Source: Pedobacter quisquiliarum (GTDB lineage Bacteria; Bacteroidota; Bacteroidia; Sphingobacteriales; Sphingobacteriaceae). Taken from it: a stretch of 64,000 nt of DNA. Shown piece after piece: positions 8,502 through 17,529 of this stretch. The DNA is taken from positions 265,576 to 329,575 of the forward strand of contig NZ_BMIL01000005.1 in assembly GCF_014642175.1 (NCBI RefSeq), in the 5' to 3' direction. The notes beneath the pieces were generated by a model, which was not told the DNA's origin, did no database searches, and saw nothing but the letters and a program-made list of their open reading frames with translations. A program made the position numbers and the translations under genes. Within the stretch, counting starts at the first letter, position 1, and each line of letters starts with the position of its first letter.

Positions 8502-10127
8502 ATGAGTCCCTTTAGAGTAATAAGTTTTTGTTGTCTTTTATTAGCCGGAATAAGTTCCCCCAGCCGGGCACAAGATCAAACCCCGAATGTCAACATCCCA
8601 TATTCGTATCAATTTTATCAAAAGCTTAATAAGCAAGCTTACGATGTAAACAGCAGTATGCATTCCTCAGTTCGCAGTTTCTATGCGGATGATACCACGT
8701 TAGTGGCCCGGTACAAGGAATTGATGAACCAGGGTACAGACAGCAACGTTTACCGGAAGTGGTTACGCCGGAAAATTACAGATGAGCATTTACTCCGTTT
8801 TAGATCGGAAGATTATGACTTCTATGCCGACTTCCTCCCGGATCTTCAGATTGGACGCGAATTTAATGATCAGCAGAATACCTGGCGCAACACCCGTGGA
8901 TACCAGATCGGAGGTACAATAGGTGATAAGATTTCCTTCTATACTAACGGATATGAAAGTCAGGCAGTGTTTCCGAACTATGTTACGAATTTCATCAACA
9001 CCAACAAGGTTGTGCCTTCAGAAATGTCGGGAAAGCTGGATAACCGGGTAAAGGACTGGGCCTATGTCACTGCATTAATCTCTTATACCCCGAATAAATT
9101 TCTGAACCTTGCACTGGGTTATGATAAAAATTTTATTGGCGACGGTTACCGCTCAATGCTGCTATCCGATGTGGCGGCAAACTACTCTTTTGCCAGGATC
9201 CGTGCTACCGTTGGCAATGTTCAATATCAAACCATATTCTCTTACATGATTGATAATGGTGCAACACCTTTAACATCAGATCGCAGGTTGGGCTCAAGAG
9301 GGAAATGGAATGCGATGCACTATCTCGATTGGAACGTAAACAACCGGCTTTCGCTTGGACTATTCCAGGCCGTAACATGGGCAGATGCAGAGCCGGAAGG
9401 GAAAAGAGGCTTTGATTTTAACTATATTCATCCATTTGTATTTATACGCCCGATAGAAGGGGCAAACGGAATTTCACCCGACAAGCTACGTCTGGGCCTG
9501 AATGCTAAATATGAACTCCTGAAGAAAACAGCGCTTTATGGGCAATTTATGCTGGAAGAATTCTCAGGCGAAAACTTTTTCTCCGGCAATGGTTACTGGG
9601 CAAATAAATGGGCCGTACAACTCGGTTTCAGGGGTTCTGACTTGTTTAAAGTTGATAAACTAAACTATCTTGCGGAGTTTAATACCGCAAAACCATATAC
9701 TTATTCGCACTTTCAGCGTATTACAAGCTATTCGGGGATGAGTCAACCGCTTGCACATCCATTAGGTGCAAATTTCCGGGAGTTTGTAGGCTTGCTTAAT
9801 TACAGCTATCGACGCTTTGACTTCCAGGCGAAAGCTATTTATGCCAGGTATGGTCTTGACCCTGAAGGTCAAAATTACGGGGGAAACATTTTCCTGCCTT
9901 ATGAAACCAGAGTTTCGGAATTTGGCAACTACGTCGGGCAGGGCCTTAAAACTGATCTGCGCTTTTTTGAGGGCAGTATCGCTTATCTGCTTAATCCGAA
10001 GTACAACCTTCGGCTGGAGCTCGGTGCCGTGCTTAGAAACGAACGTTCAGTCAATTTCAAAGAAAAAACAAACCTGATTACCTTCGGCCTCCGTAGTGCT
10101 TTCCGAAACCTGTACCAGGATTTCTGA
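8502..10127 (+). CDS. Outer-membrane beta-barrel protein, Wzi/RemB-like
   Basis: A 541-residue exported protein. It has a signal peptide (about residues 1-24, ending SRAQDQ) and then a long barrel-like body with regular Gly/aromatic girdle positions. The segment LGYDKNFIGDGYRSM resembles proteins annotated as capsule-assembly Wzi family or gliding protein RemB in Bacteroidota, but the NLWWGPG motif of the partial gene at position 1 was not seen. The frame could begin at 8394, but that would overlap the previous gene and put 36 polar residues before the signal peptide; ATG 8502, with a -7 box upstream, is preferred. A role at the outer membrane in surface-polysaccharide organisation is inferred from the neighbourhood. 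Confidence 0.65.
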   Translation: MSPFRVISFCCLLLAGISSPSRAQDQTPNVNIPYSYQFYQKLNKQAYDVNSSMHSSVRSFYADDTTLVARYKELMNQGTDSNVYRKWLRRKITDEHLLRFRSEDYDFYADFLPDLQIGREFNDQQNTWRNTRGYQIGGTIGDKISFYTNGYESQAVFPNYVTNFINTNKVVPSEMSGKLDNRVKDWAYVTALISYTPNKFLNLALGYDKNFIGDGYRSMLLSDVAANYSFARIRATVGNVQYQTIFSYMIDNGATPLTSDRRLGSRGKWNAMHYLDWNVNNRLSLGLFQAVTWADAEPEGKRGFDFNYIHPFVFIRPIEGANGISPDKLRLGLNAKYELLKKTALYGQFMLEEFSGENFFSGNGYWANKWAVQLGFRGSDLFKVDKLNYLAEFNTAKPYTYSHFQRITSYSGMSQPLAHPLGANFREFVGLLNYSYRRFDFQAKAIYARYGLDPEGQNYGGNIFLPYETRVSEFGNYVGQGLKTDLRFFEGSIAYLLNPKYNLRLELGAVLRNERSVNFKEKTNLITFGLRSAFRNLYQDF

Positions 10128-10175
10128 TCCATGCCTGCTTCAGTTCATGACGCTGTAAAAACTTAAATAACCATT

Positions 10176-10206
10176 ATTGTTTATCCTGCATTTGTTTATA
10201 GCTTTG
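10176..10206 (+). promoter_or_regulatory. Sigma-A promoter for the GT4-epimerase-GT operon
   Basis: A TTG-type -33 element (ATTG, 10176-10179) is followed by a 19-nt spacer and the -7 box TAGCTTTG (10199-10206). This is a full match to the Bacteroidota promoter layout. It lies about 50 bp before the ATG at 10257 and suggests that the trio 10257-13581 is its own transcription unit. Confidence 0.7.
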
Positions 10207-10256
10207 CGCCTCCATTTGCAGGAACATCAGGATGGTATTTTAGTGACCCTTAATTC

Positions 10257-11348
10257 ATGACAGATAAAAAGCCCGTTCAAGTATATTTTGACAATTGCAT
10301 CTTCGCGCTACAGAAAATCGGGGGTATTAGTCTCGTTTTTAAGGAGTTGTTGAACTTGCTAAAACGAGACAAAAACGTTGAGGTACATATGTTGCTGAAT
10401 GGGCTGGCAGATGATAATTTGTTCTTTAAAGAGGTGATTCAGGGGATTGAAACTGAACATGAACCGAAAGTGCCAGGGGCGTTAACACAGTTCATGCCCT
10501 TATTAAAGAAGCTTCCCGCTGGTGCAATTTTTCATTCCAGCTATTATCGCTATACCTTCCAGAAAAACCTCAAACGGGTAATTACCATCCATGATCTGGG
10601 CTACGAACGCAGGATCATGCAAATGGGCATCAAACGCGCTGTTAACATCTTCTTTAAGAAAATTGCCATCAGAAATGCGGATGCCATCATCTGTGTCTCG
10701 GAAACAACACGTGATGACCTCTACCTTTTCTATCCAGATCTTTTGAAAGGTAAGACGGTCAAGGTGATCTACAATGGCCTTTCGCCAGAATTCCTTAGTT
10801 CACAAGAACCGCCAGTACCACTACAGCATAAGTACATTTTGTACGTGGGTGGCCGGCAACATTATAAAAACTTTGAACAGCTTGTGCTGGCCATGCGCGA
10901 TTTACCGGAATATCAGCTTGTCATCGCTGGTGGCGGTAACTTATCTGATACGCATGCGGCACTCTTAAAGACCCAGCTGAAGTCCCGGTTTCAGGTTTGT
11001 GCTGATTTAAGCACCGAGGCCTTGAGGTCACTCTATGCCGCCGCATTTTGTCTGGTTTATCCTTCTTCCTACGAAGGTTTTGGTCTTCCGGTCATTGAAG
11101 CCATGGCATCCGGTTGTCCGGTCGTAACTTGTGATAATTCCTGTTTACGAGAAGTTTCCGGCGGTGCAGCCGTTTTAATACCTGAACCCGGGCCTGCTGC
11201 AATTGTCGACGGCATTTTAATGCTAAATGATCCTGCATTACGGACGGACCTTATTGAAAAGGGCAAATTACATGCTGCAAAATTTTCATGGGAACGAACG
11301 GTTAATGCAACGGTAGATTTATATAACGAATTGATTGAAAAGAAATGA
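10257..11348 (+). CDS. Glycosyltransferase family 4
   Basis: A 363-residue GT-B fold retaining transferase. The N-terminal half has the acceptor-side strand [10 protein letters not shown] and the [12 protein letters not shown] segment. The C-terminal half has the glycine-rich [15 protein letters not shown] donor region and the GT4 signature [17 protein letters not shown] with its conserved Glu residues, around residues 275-290. GT4 enzymes transfer sugars from nucleotide donors with retention of anomeric configuration. It heads a three-gene unit behind a good promoter, and its stop overlaps the next start (ATGA). Confidence 0.85.
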   Translation: MTDKKPVQVYFDNCIFALQKIGGISLVFKELLNLLKRDKNVEVHMLLNGLADDNLFFKEVIQGIETEHEPKVPGALTQFMPLLKKLPAGAIFHSSYYRYTFQKNLKRVITIHDLGYERRIMQMGIKRAVNIFFKKIAIRNADAIICVSETTRDDLYLFYPDLLKGKTVKVIYNGLSPEFLSSQEPPVPLQHKYILYVGGRQHYKNFEQLVLAMRDLPEYQLVIAGGGNLSDTHAALLKTQLKSRFQVCADLSTEALRSLYAAAFCLVYPSSYEGFGLPVIEAMASGCPVVTCDNSCLREVSGGAAVLIPEPGPAAIVDGILMLNDPALRTDLIEKGKLHAAKFSWERTVNATVDLYNELIEKK

Positions 11349-12397
11349 AAAAGAGAATATTAGTGACAGGCTCGTCTGGTTTAATCGGATCTGAAGTTTG
11401 TAAACACTTTAATAATTTGGGCTGGGAAATTCATGGCGTAGACAACAACCAGCGGGAGGTTTTCTTTGGCAGCCAGGGCAATACGCGATGGAACCAGGGC
11501 CGGCTTGAACAAACACTGGAGAGCTTTAAACATCATGAGCTGGATATCAGGGATCGTCAGGGTGTGATAGATCTGATTCAGTTTGTGAAACCGGACGCGA
11601 TTGTACATACCGCCGCGCAGCCAAGTCACGACCGCGCAGCAGCCATTCCCTTTGATGACTTTGATACCAATGCCGTGGGTACTTTTAACTTGTTGGAAGC
11701 TACACGACAATACAGCTTAACGGTGCCCTTCGTCCATATGTCGACCAATAAAGTTTATGGTGATGCACCAAATGAAATTGAGATGAATGAACTGGAAACC
11801 CGGTACGACTATGCAGATTCGGCATATGAATTTGGTATTCCTGAACACTTCAGGATCGATCAGACCAAACACTCCTTGTTCGGTGCTTCAAAGGTTTCGG
11901 CCGACATCTCTGTGCAAGAATATGGTCGCTACTTTAACATGCCGACCGTATGTCTGAGAGGTGGCTGCTTAACCGGGCCAAACCATTCTGGTGTGGAACT
12001 GCATGGCTTTCTGAGCTATTTAATCAAATGTAATCTGGAAGGTAAAGAATACACCGTTTTTGGATATAAAGGCAAGCAGGTTCGTGACAACATCCACTCT
12101 TACGATGTTGCCCGCTTTATTGAAGAATTTATCAATAGCCCCAGGGTTGCAGAAGTTTATAACCTGGGTGGCGGTAAGGACAACACCTGCTCTATTTTAG
12201 AAGCATTTGGCATTATCAGCAAGATCAGTGGTAAGGAAATGAAGTACAAATATGTGGATACCAACAGGATTGGGGATCACATTTGCTACTACAGTGACCT
12301 GCGCAAGATGAAAGCACATTATCCAAACTGGGATATCACCAAGTCGCTGCAGGCAACCTTTGAGGAAATATATCAATCATGGTTGGAAAGAAACTAA
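11345..12397 (+). CDS. NAD-dependent epimerase, CDP-paratose/tyvelose 2-epimerase-like
   Basis: A 350-residue extended SDR with an N-terminal Rossmann motif (GSSGLIG), the STNKVYGD segment, and then [10 protein letters not shown] where the catalytic YxxxK normally lies. The Tyr position is thus Phe while the Lys is kept. The following RGGCLTGP and [11 protein letters not shown] segments match a subfamily usually annotated as CDP-paratose or CDP-tyvelose 2-epimerase-like, in which I recall LFGASK as normal. It probably epimerises or otherwise modifies a nucleotide sugar for the adjacent transferases; the actual substrate is unknown. It overlaps the gene before by 4 bp and the one after by 19 bp. 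Confidence 0.7.
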   Translation: MKKRILVTGSSGLIGSEVCKHFNNLGWEIHGVDNNQREVFFGSQGNTRWNQGRLEQTLESFKHHELDIRDRQGVIDLIQFVKPDAIVHTAAQPSHDRAAAIPFDDFDTNAVGTFNLLEATRQYSLTVPFVHMSTNKVYGDAPNEIEMNELETRYDYADSAYEFGIPEHFRIDQTKHSLFGASKVSADISVQEYGRYFNMPTVCLRGGCLTGPNHSGVELHGFLSYLIKCNLEGKEYTVFGYKGKQVRDNIHSYDVARFIEEFINSPRVAEVYNLGGGKDNTCSILEAFGIISKISGKEMKYKYVDTNRIGDHICYYSDLRKMKAHYPNWDITKSLQATFEEIYQSWLERN

Positions 12398-13581
12398 AGG
12401 TCTATACCTGTAGTAATGTTGCGATGGATTACTTCATTTTTCTATCGGAAACGATAAAGAATGCAGGTTATGAAGTAGAGCCATTATACCTGGTTTCTGA
12501 GGGTTCTTACCGTAGAAACGGAAAGAACCTGGGCCTGAAAAAGGCTTACCTGCGCTTTCAGATGTATGTGGGTTATCCTTTATACCTGGTTTACAAAGTA
12601 CTGACGGCGCGACGCAACAGTTGCTTCGTCGTGACCAGCAACACCTTTTATGCGCCATATTTGGTGAAGCGCCTTGCCGGCTTGAAGAAAGCGAAGGTAA
12701 TACACCTGCTGTACGATCTTTACCCGGACGCCATAGAAGTCGCCGGCATGATCCGCAATGACTCCTCGACTTCGAAAACGATCGGGAGCATCATGCAGAA
12801 GATCCAGGCAAAATGTGATGCCACCGTTTACCTGGGAGAATACCTGAAACAACATGCGGAAGGCCGCTGGGGCCGCGCTGCGGTGTCCAAAGTTATTGAC
12901 ATCTCCACCGACCTTGCATTATTCAAGCAGCCCTTTAAACAGGTGCTACAAAGTAAAAAGCTAATTCTACATTACGGCGGGCAGTTGGGGCATTTACACG
13001 ATGCCGAGTCGCTCATAGAATCTGTTAAATACGTGCTGGGCTCTGATCTGGCGGATAAGGTGGAATTCAACTTTTATGTAAGTGGCGCACAGGCACAACA
13101 CCTGGCGGAGTCATTAAGTGCCTATCCGGTCAAAATTATTTCTGCAGTTCCAAGTATGCAATGGCGTTTGGATATTGCCGAATTCCATGTGGGCATGGTT
13201 TCCTTGAGTACAGGGGGGGCAAGCGTCTGCTTACCGAGTAAGACCTATGGCATGATGGCCGGTGGAATGGCCATACTCGCGATCTGTCCGCGCTGGAGTG
13301 ATCTGGCAACGCTTGTTCAAAGCAACAATGCCGGCTGGGTGGTAAATAATTCGACATTCGATACAGCAGCGGCACTACAGGTAGGGGATTACCACAACAA
13401 TTTGAATTCGCGTCGCACGACAAGCGACATCGTGCTTGATTTCTACACTACCTTGAAAGATGTGCTCTCGGACGAGCAGCGACTCGCAAGCATGCGCGCA
13501 AATGCATTTTCAGGTATGAGAGCGCATTATGATCTCATGGCCCTAAGCAATAAGTGGGAAGATTTGATTGAAACGCTTTAG
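12379..13581 (+). CDS. Glycosyltransferase, GT4-like
   Basis: A 400-residue GT-B type protein. The N-terminal half has alternating strands and helices ([15 protein letters not shown] around residues 110-125). The C-terminal half has [13 protein letters not shown] and a donor-site segment with [14 protein letters not shown], resembling WbuB/fucosyltransferase-type GT4 proteins. The start at ATG 12379 lies inside the epimerase gene (19-bp overlap). It ends the + strand unit and is followed 6 bp later by a perfect palindromic terminator. Donor unknown; an amino or deoxy sugar is only a guess from family resemblance. Confidence 0.7.
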   Translation: MVGKKLKVYTCSNVAMDYFIFLSETIKNAGYEVEPLYLVSEGSYRRNGKNLGLKKAYLRFQMYVGYPLYLVYKVLTARRNSCFVVTSNTFYAPYLVKRLAGLKKAKVIHLLYDLYPDAIEVAGMIRNDSSTSKTIGSIMQKIQAKCDATVYLGEYLKQHAEGRWGRAAVSKVIDISTDLALFKQPFKQVLQSKKLILHYGGQLGHLHDAESLIESVKYVLGSDLADKVEFNFYVSGAQAQHLAESLSAYPVKIISAVPSMQWRLDIAEFHVGMVSLSTGGASVCLPSKTYGMMAGGMAILAICPRWSDLATLVQSNNAGWVVNNSTFDTAAALQVGDYHNNLNSRRTTSDIVLDFYTTLKDVLSDEQRLASMRANAFSGMRAHYDLMALSNKWEDLIETL

Positions 13582-13587
13582 TATTAA

Positions 13588-13647
13588 AGCACAACATTAA
13601 AAAAAGGCAAACAGATTAATCTGTTTGCCTTTTTTTAATGTTGTGCT
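13588..13647. terminator. Bidirectional terminator, perfect 60-bp palindrome
   Basis: Two 30-nt arms (13588-13617 and 13618-13647) are exact reverse complements with no spacer. Each arm has an A- or T-run flanking a GC-containing core (GGCAAACAGATT and its complement), so a stem followed by U7 is available in both directions. It separates the convergent glycosyltransferase (+) and gmd (-) genes. Confidence 0.92.
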
Positions 13648-13655
13648 ATTTTCAG

Positions 13656-14768
13656 TTATTCAAATTGATTTTTGACAGAATATCCAGCTTCTTTTAGCAT
13701 AAGTTCTTTCTGGAAGTGCTCGACATCTGAATTCATCATATCATTGACTAAAGCTGCAAGATCATATTTTGGTGTCCAGTTCAGCTTCTGCTTACATTTA
13801 GATGGGTCTCCGATCAATAGATCAACTTCAGTAGGGCGGAAGTAGCGCGAATCTACAGCGACAACTTCTTTACCGATTTCCACCTGGAAGGCTGAGTTGC
13901 TACAGGATACAACATAGCCTCTTTCTTCAACGCCCTCCCCGCGGAATTCAAGGGTTATACCTACTTCTGAGAAAGCCATTTTAATGAAATCTCTCACGGT
14001 TGTGGTGACACCTGTTGCAATCACGAAATCCTCCGGCTGTTCCTGTTGTAAGATCAGCCACATTGCTTCCACATAATCTTTGGCGTGACCCCAGTCTCTT
14101 CTTGCATCCAGGTTTCCCAGGTATAATTTATCCTGCATGCCAAGAGCGATCTTAGCGGTACCTCTGGTGATCTTGCGTGTTACGAAGGTTTCACCTCGTA
14201 GCGGGCTTTCATGGTTGAATAAAATACCATTACAGGCGAACATGCCATAAGCTTCACGGTAGTTCACTGTGATCCAATAGGCGTACATCTTTGCTACAGC
14301 ATAAGGTGAGCGCGGGTAGAAAGGTGTTGTTTCTGATTGTGGTACGGCCTGTACCAAGCCATAAAGCTCTGAAGTGGAAGCCTGGTATACTTTAGTTTTG
14401 TTAACAAGACCAAGGATACGAATGGCTTCAAGGATCCTCAAGGTTCCGATACCATCAGCATTCGCGGTATATTCAGGTGTCTCAAAACTTACCTGCACAT
14501 GGCTCATGGCACCAAGGTTGTAAATTTCGTCTGGCTGAACCTGCTGAATAATTCGAATCAGATTGGTTGAATCGCTGAGATCACCATAATGGAGTACCAA
14601 ACGTAAATGACTTTCATGCGGATCCTGATAAAGATGGTCGATACGATCTGTGTTAAACAAAGAAGAGCGGCGTTTAATGCCGTGAACTTCATAACCTTTT
14701 TTAAGTAAAAGATCCGCCAGATAGGCGCCATCCTGACCAGTTATTCCCGTAATAAGAGCTTTTTTCAT
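13656..14768 (-). CDS. gmd: GDP-mannose 4,6-dehydratase
   Basis: A 370-residue extended SDR that converts GDP-D-mannose to GDP-4-keto-6-deoxymannose. The N-terminus carries the NADP-binding [11 protein letters not shown] motif and [16 protein letters not shown] (about residues 130-137) and the [10 protein letters not shown] catalytic Tyr/Lys pair follow, then [16 protein letters not shown], all diagnostic for Gmd. Length is normal for the family. It is transcribed against its neighbours. No GDP-fucose synthase (fcl) or other user of the keto intermediate is next to it, so the pathway must be completed elsewhere or by a transferase-block enzyme here. Confidence 0.95.
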   Translation of the reverse strand: MKKALITGITGQDGAYLADLLLKKGYEVHGIKRRSSLFNTDRIDHLYQDPHESHLRLVLHYGDLSDSTNLIRIIQQVQPDEIYNLGAMSHVQVSFETPEYTANADGIGTLRILEAIRILGLVNKTKVYQASTSELYGLVQAVPQSETTPFYPRSPYAVAKMYAYWITVNYREAYGMFACNGILFNHESPLRGETFVTRKITRGTAKIALGMQDKLYLGNLDARRDWGHAKDYVEAMWLILQQEQPEDFVIATGVTTTVRDFIKMAFSEVGITLEFRGEGVEERGYVVSCSNSAFQVEIGKEVVAVDSRYFRPTEVDLLIGDPSKCKQKLNWTPKYDLAALVNDMMNSDVEHFQKELMLKEAGYSVKNQFE

Positions 14769-14844
14769 GAAATTGCAGTTTATAAATTGTAAATGTTGTA
14801 TTTATTGCCAGGTTAATGGACTGTTATTTAACCGTCTTTTTGAA

Positions 14845-14852
14845 CAAATATA
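14845..14852 (-). promoter_or_regulatory. -7 box for gmd
   Basis: Read on the - strand this is TATATTTG, an exact TAnnTTTG match about 77 bp upstream of the gmd ATG. No -33 TTG is evident at 19-21 nt. Confidence 0.5.
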
Positions 14853-15048
14853 GCCTTCTGTTATTATGCTTTATGCCGTTGTGTGTTAAGTTTGTGGTTT
14901 TCTTTAATTATTCGGGAAATTTCCTGTAATTTCAGGCGCTTACCTCCATTTATTTTGATGGGATCAGGAAGCAGCAAGCGACTAACCAAGTGAGACTGAA
15001 TTTTGCTTCACAAATTCATACACATATTAAGAGGTCTGAGCCTTGTTT

Positions 15049-15080
15049 TTTGGCAATAAGGTAATTATCAGATAACTTCG
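15049..15080 (+). promoter_or_regulatory. Probable promoter for ugd
   Basis: TTTG (15049-15052), a 20-nt spacer and TAACTTCG (15073-15080) resemble the Bacteroidota promoter with one mismatch in the -7 box. It would give a leader of about 45 nt before the ATG at 15133. Confidence 0.5.
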
Positions 15081-15132
15081 GACGATTTTCATATTAGGCT
15101 TAACAATTTATCAAAAAACGCAATAATAAACG

Positions 15133-16527
15133 ATGAAGAACATTACTAAGATTTGCTGCATTGGTGCAGGTTATGTAGGTGGTCCGACCATGGCAGTGAT
15201 TGCCAAACAATGTCCACACATTACAGTGACCGTTGTAGATTTAAACGAGGCACGTATCGCAGCCTGGAATGATGAAAACACAGAAAACATCCCGGTATAT
15301 GAGCCAGGTCTGAGCGAAGTAGTTGCTGAAGCACGTGGCCGAAACCTTTTTTTCTCTACAGAGGTTGATAAGGCCATTGATGAGGCAGACATGATCTTCA
15401 TCTCTGTAAATACACCTACTAAAACTTACGGTGCCGGTAAAGGTATGGGTGCCGACTTAAAATACATCGAGCTGTGTGCACGTCAGATTGCCAAAGTAGC
15501 TAAGGACGACAAAATTATTGTTGAAAAATCAACACTGCCGGTGCGTACGGCTGAAACCCTTCGCGACATCCTGCACAATACCGGCAATGGCGTAAAGTTC
15601 CAGATTCTTTCCAACCCGGAATTCTTAGCTGAAGGTACAGCGATTGAGGATCTTTTAATGCCGGATCGTGTATTAATTGGTGGTGATACTAATGAAGAAG
15701 GCCAGGAAGCAATCGAAGCTTTGGTTTCCATCTATGCCAACTGGATTCCGCGTGAGCGCATTTTAACAACAAACGTATGGTCTTCTGAGCTTTCTAAGCT
15801 TGTTGCCAACGCCATGCTTGCACAGCGGATTTCTTCTATGAACTCCATCTCTGAACTTTGTGAGAAAACAGAAGCAAACGTAAATGAGGTTGCCCGTGCA
15901 ATTGGTTCCGACAGCCGTATCGGTCCGAAGTTCCTTAAAGCTTCTGTAGGTTTTGGTGGGTCATGTTTCCAGAAAGATATTCTGAACCTGGTTTACATCT
16001 CCCGTTCTTTCGGCTTACAGGAAGTGGCAGATTACTGGGAGCAGGTCATCATTATGAACGATCACCAGAAAAGACGTTTCGCTGAAAACATTGTGAAGAA
16101 GTTATACAATACCGTAGCGGGCAAAAAAATTGCCTTCCTGGGCTGGGCATTTAAAAAAGACACCAATGATACTCGTGAATCAGCCGCCATTTACGTTGCA
16201 GATCTGCTACTAAATGAGCAGGCAGACATCAAGGTATTCGATCCTAAGGTGGAGGAGAAGCAGGTTCACGCGGATTTAGATTACCTGGCAACACGTCCGG
16301 TAGAAGAAAACCATAACGCTGTACATGTTTTTGCTGATCCTTACGAGGCTTGTAAAGACACCCATGCCATTGCAGTACTTACCGAATGGGACGAGTTTAA
16401 AGACTATGACTGGCAACGCATTTACGATAATATGCTAAAGCCAGCCAAGATATTTGATGGTAGAAATCTGCTTGACGTTAAAAAATTACGTGAGATTGGT
16501 TTTTCCGTTCAAGCGATTGGTTCATAG
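15133..16527 (+). CDS. ugd: UDP-glucose 6-dehydrogenase
   Basis: A 464-residue enzyme oxidising UDP-glucose to UDP-glucuronate with two NAD+. It has an N-terminal NAD-binding [12 protein letters not shown] motif, EKSTLPVRT, the central helix region, and the catalytic Cys278 in [11 protein letters not shown]. The C-terminal UDP-binding domain contains [14 protein letters not shown]. Length and motifs match the longer, eukaryote-like Ugd type common in Bacteroidota. Its product supplies glucuronic acid, or after further steps other uronic sugars, to the polysaccharides of this locus. It appears monocistronic, with its own promoter and a strong terminator. Confidence 0.95.
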   Translation: MKNITKICCIGAGYVGGPTMAVIAKQCPHITVTVVDLNEARIAAWNDENTENIPVYEPGLSEVVAEARGRNLFFSTEVDKAIDEADMIFISVNTPTKTYGAGKGMGADLKYIELCARQIAKVAKDDKIIVEKSTLPVRTAETLRDILHNTGNGVKFQILSNPEFLAEGTAIEDLLMPDRVLIGGDTNEEGQEAIEALVSIYANWIPRERILTTNVWSSELSKLVANAMLAQRISSMNSISELCEKTEANVNEVARAIGSDSRIGPKFLKASVGFGGSCFQKDILNLVYISRSFGLQEVADYWEQVIIMNDHQKRRFAENIVKKLYNTVAGKKIAFLGWAFKKDTNDTRESAAIYVADLLLNEQADIKVFDPKVEEKQVHADLDYLATRPVEENHNAVHVFADPYEACKDTHAIAVLTEWDEFKDYDWQRIYDNMLKPAKIFDGRNLLDVKKLREIGFSVQAIGS

Positions 16528-16552
16528 AGCATAAACGGTTTTAAATAACTTT

Positions 16553-16582
16553 AAAGGCAGCTTTATCAGCTGCCTTTTTTTT
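16553..16582 (+). terminator. Intrinsic terminator after ugd
   Basis: A 10-bp stem (16553-16562 with 16568-16577, core GGCAGCT/AGCTGCC) with a 5-nt loop is followed by a run of T. Confidence 0.9.
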
Positions 16583-16790
16583 GTGCCGGATTGTCGGTAT
16601 ACGAGGTAAATACTGGTTTCTGCGTCAAAACACATTTTTTATTTTTTTTATGCAAGTATTAAACTCATATTTGTGTATAATTGAGATAGGGATTCCACAT
16701 AAGTTCCCACTTCGCAAAAACTTAATGTATAAAGTGCTTGTTGATAGTGTAATCGATGCCGAGTTCCACCGCCCTTACCTAACAGGAAAT

Positions 16791-17426
16791 ATGAAAGTAT
16801 TAATAACCGGAAGCACATCAGAACTGGGAAAACAGGTAGTTAACTGGTTTACCACGTATTATAACGATTATCAATTCATTGAGTTGAATGATCTTTCAGA
16901 CTCCGCATTCTTGAGCGGTTTGTTTAAGACGCAAAATTTTGATGCAGTACTGCATCTTCCGGCAACGGCAACTGAGAACAGGCAAGGCTTACGCAATTTG
17001 TTGCAGGCTGCACAAGGCAGTTGGGCAGATAACCAGGATGCACATCGCTTCCTGTTAATCACCGCAAATCCATACGAGGGTGAATTGATGTTAAAGGAAT
17101 ACCATCAACAGTATGGTATGAACCTCCTGGTAAGTTCTTGCGAACCCACCTTTGATACACCGGACTTTCCATTTGTATTCTCTTCGATTGCGCAAGCGCA
17201 AATCTCCAGTAACCAAACAGTACCTGTTTATGCCAAGGGACAAGAAGTTCCTGACTGGTTTTGGGTGGAAGAACCAGCTTGTGCGATAGACATTCTTTTT
17301 CACCAGGCCGAAGCGGGAAAAACTTACAGCATTGGTGGTATGAACAATTGGAAACGCAGCGATCTGGAATATAGCCCTGTCGTGCAGACTGTTCTACAAA
17401 ACTACAGTATCGCAAACGCACGATAA
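16791..17426 (+). CDS. Degenerate RmlB-like short-chain dehydrogenase
   Basis: A 211-residue protein, far shorter than the roughly 340-360 residues of dTDP-glucose 4,6-dehydratase. The N-terminal Rossmann start is present (MKVLITGSTSELG). The C-terminal half follows RmlB closely in order: KEYHQQYGMNLLVSSCEPTF, then VPVYAKGQEVPDWFWVEEPA, then TYSIGGMNNW. The central part that should hold TDEVYG and the YxxxK catalytic pair is missing, so dehydratase activity is not expected. The frame is open upstream to 16581, but that would run through the ugd terminator; ATG 16791, preceded by an A/G-rich AGGAAAT, is the natural start. It lies 103 bp before the priming transferase gene. It could be a regulatory or binding protein, or a gene in decay. 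Confidence 0.65.
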   Translation: MKVLITGSTSELGKQVVNWFTTYYNDYQFIELNDLSDSAFLSGLFKTQNFDAVLHLPATATENRQGLRNLLQAAQGSWADNQDAHRFLLITANPYEGELMLKEYHQQYGMNLLVSSCEPTFDTPDFPFVFSSIAQAQISSNQTVPVYAKGQEVPDWFWVEEPACAIDILFHQAEAGKTYSIGGMNNWKRSDLEYSPVVQTVLQNYSIANAR

Positions 17427-17489
17427 CCTACACATCCTTTCCCGCCACTCTTGCATGATCGTTTTTTTTAGTAATTTGCGATCGCTCTT

Positions 17490-17507
17490 AAACGTAGCGT
17501 TACGTTT
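17490..17507. repeat. Inverted repeat before the priming transferase
   Basis: Two 7-bp arms (AAACGTA and TACGTTT) separated by 4 nt lie 23 bp before the ATG at 17530. This could be an operator or mRNA hairpin; nothing further supports either. Confidence 0.35.
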
Positions 17508-17529
17508 ATTATAATTTGTGTAGAGATTT

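Larger units (their letters stand above)
14769..15132. other. Divergent intergenic region between gmd and ugd
   Basis: A 364-bp gene-free stretch between divergent genes. It contains a -7 box facing gmd (14845-14852) and a promoter facing ugd (15049-15080). No ORF or clear hairpin was seen in the remainder. Confidence 0.6.

Noticed and set aside
16581..16790. 70-codon upstream extension of the RmlB-like frame
   Set aside because: It would begin within the T-run of the ugd terminator and adds a sequence with no SDR character before the Rossmann start at 16791.
17478..17485. GCGATCGC palindrome upstream of the priming transferase gene
   Set aside because: An 8-bp palindrome with no second copy nearby; likely chance.
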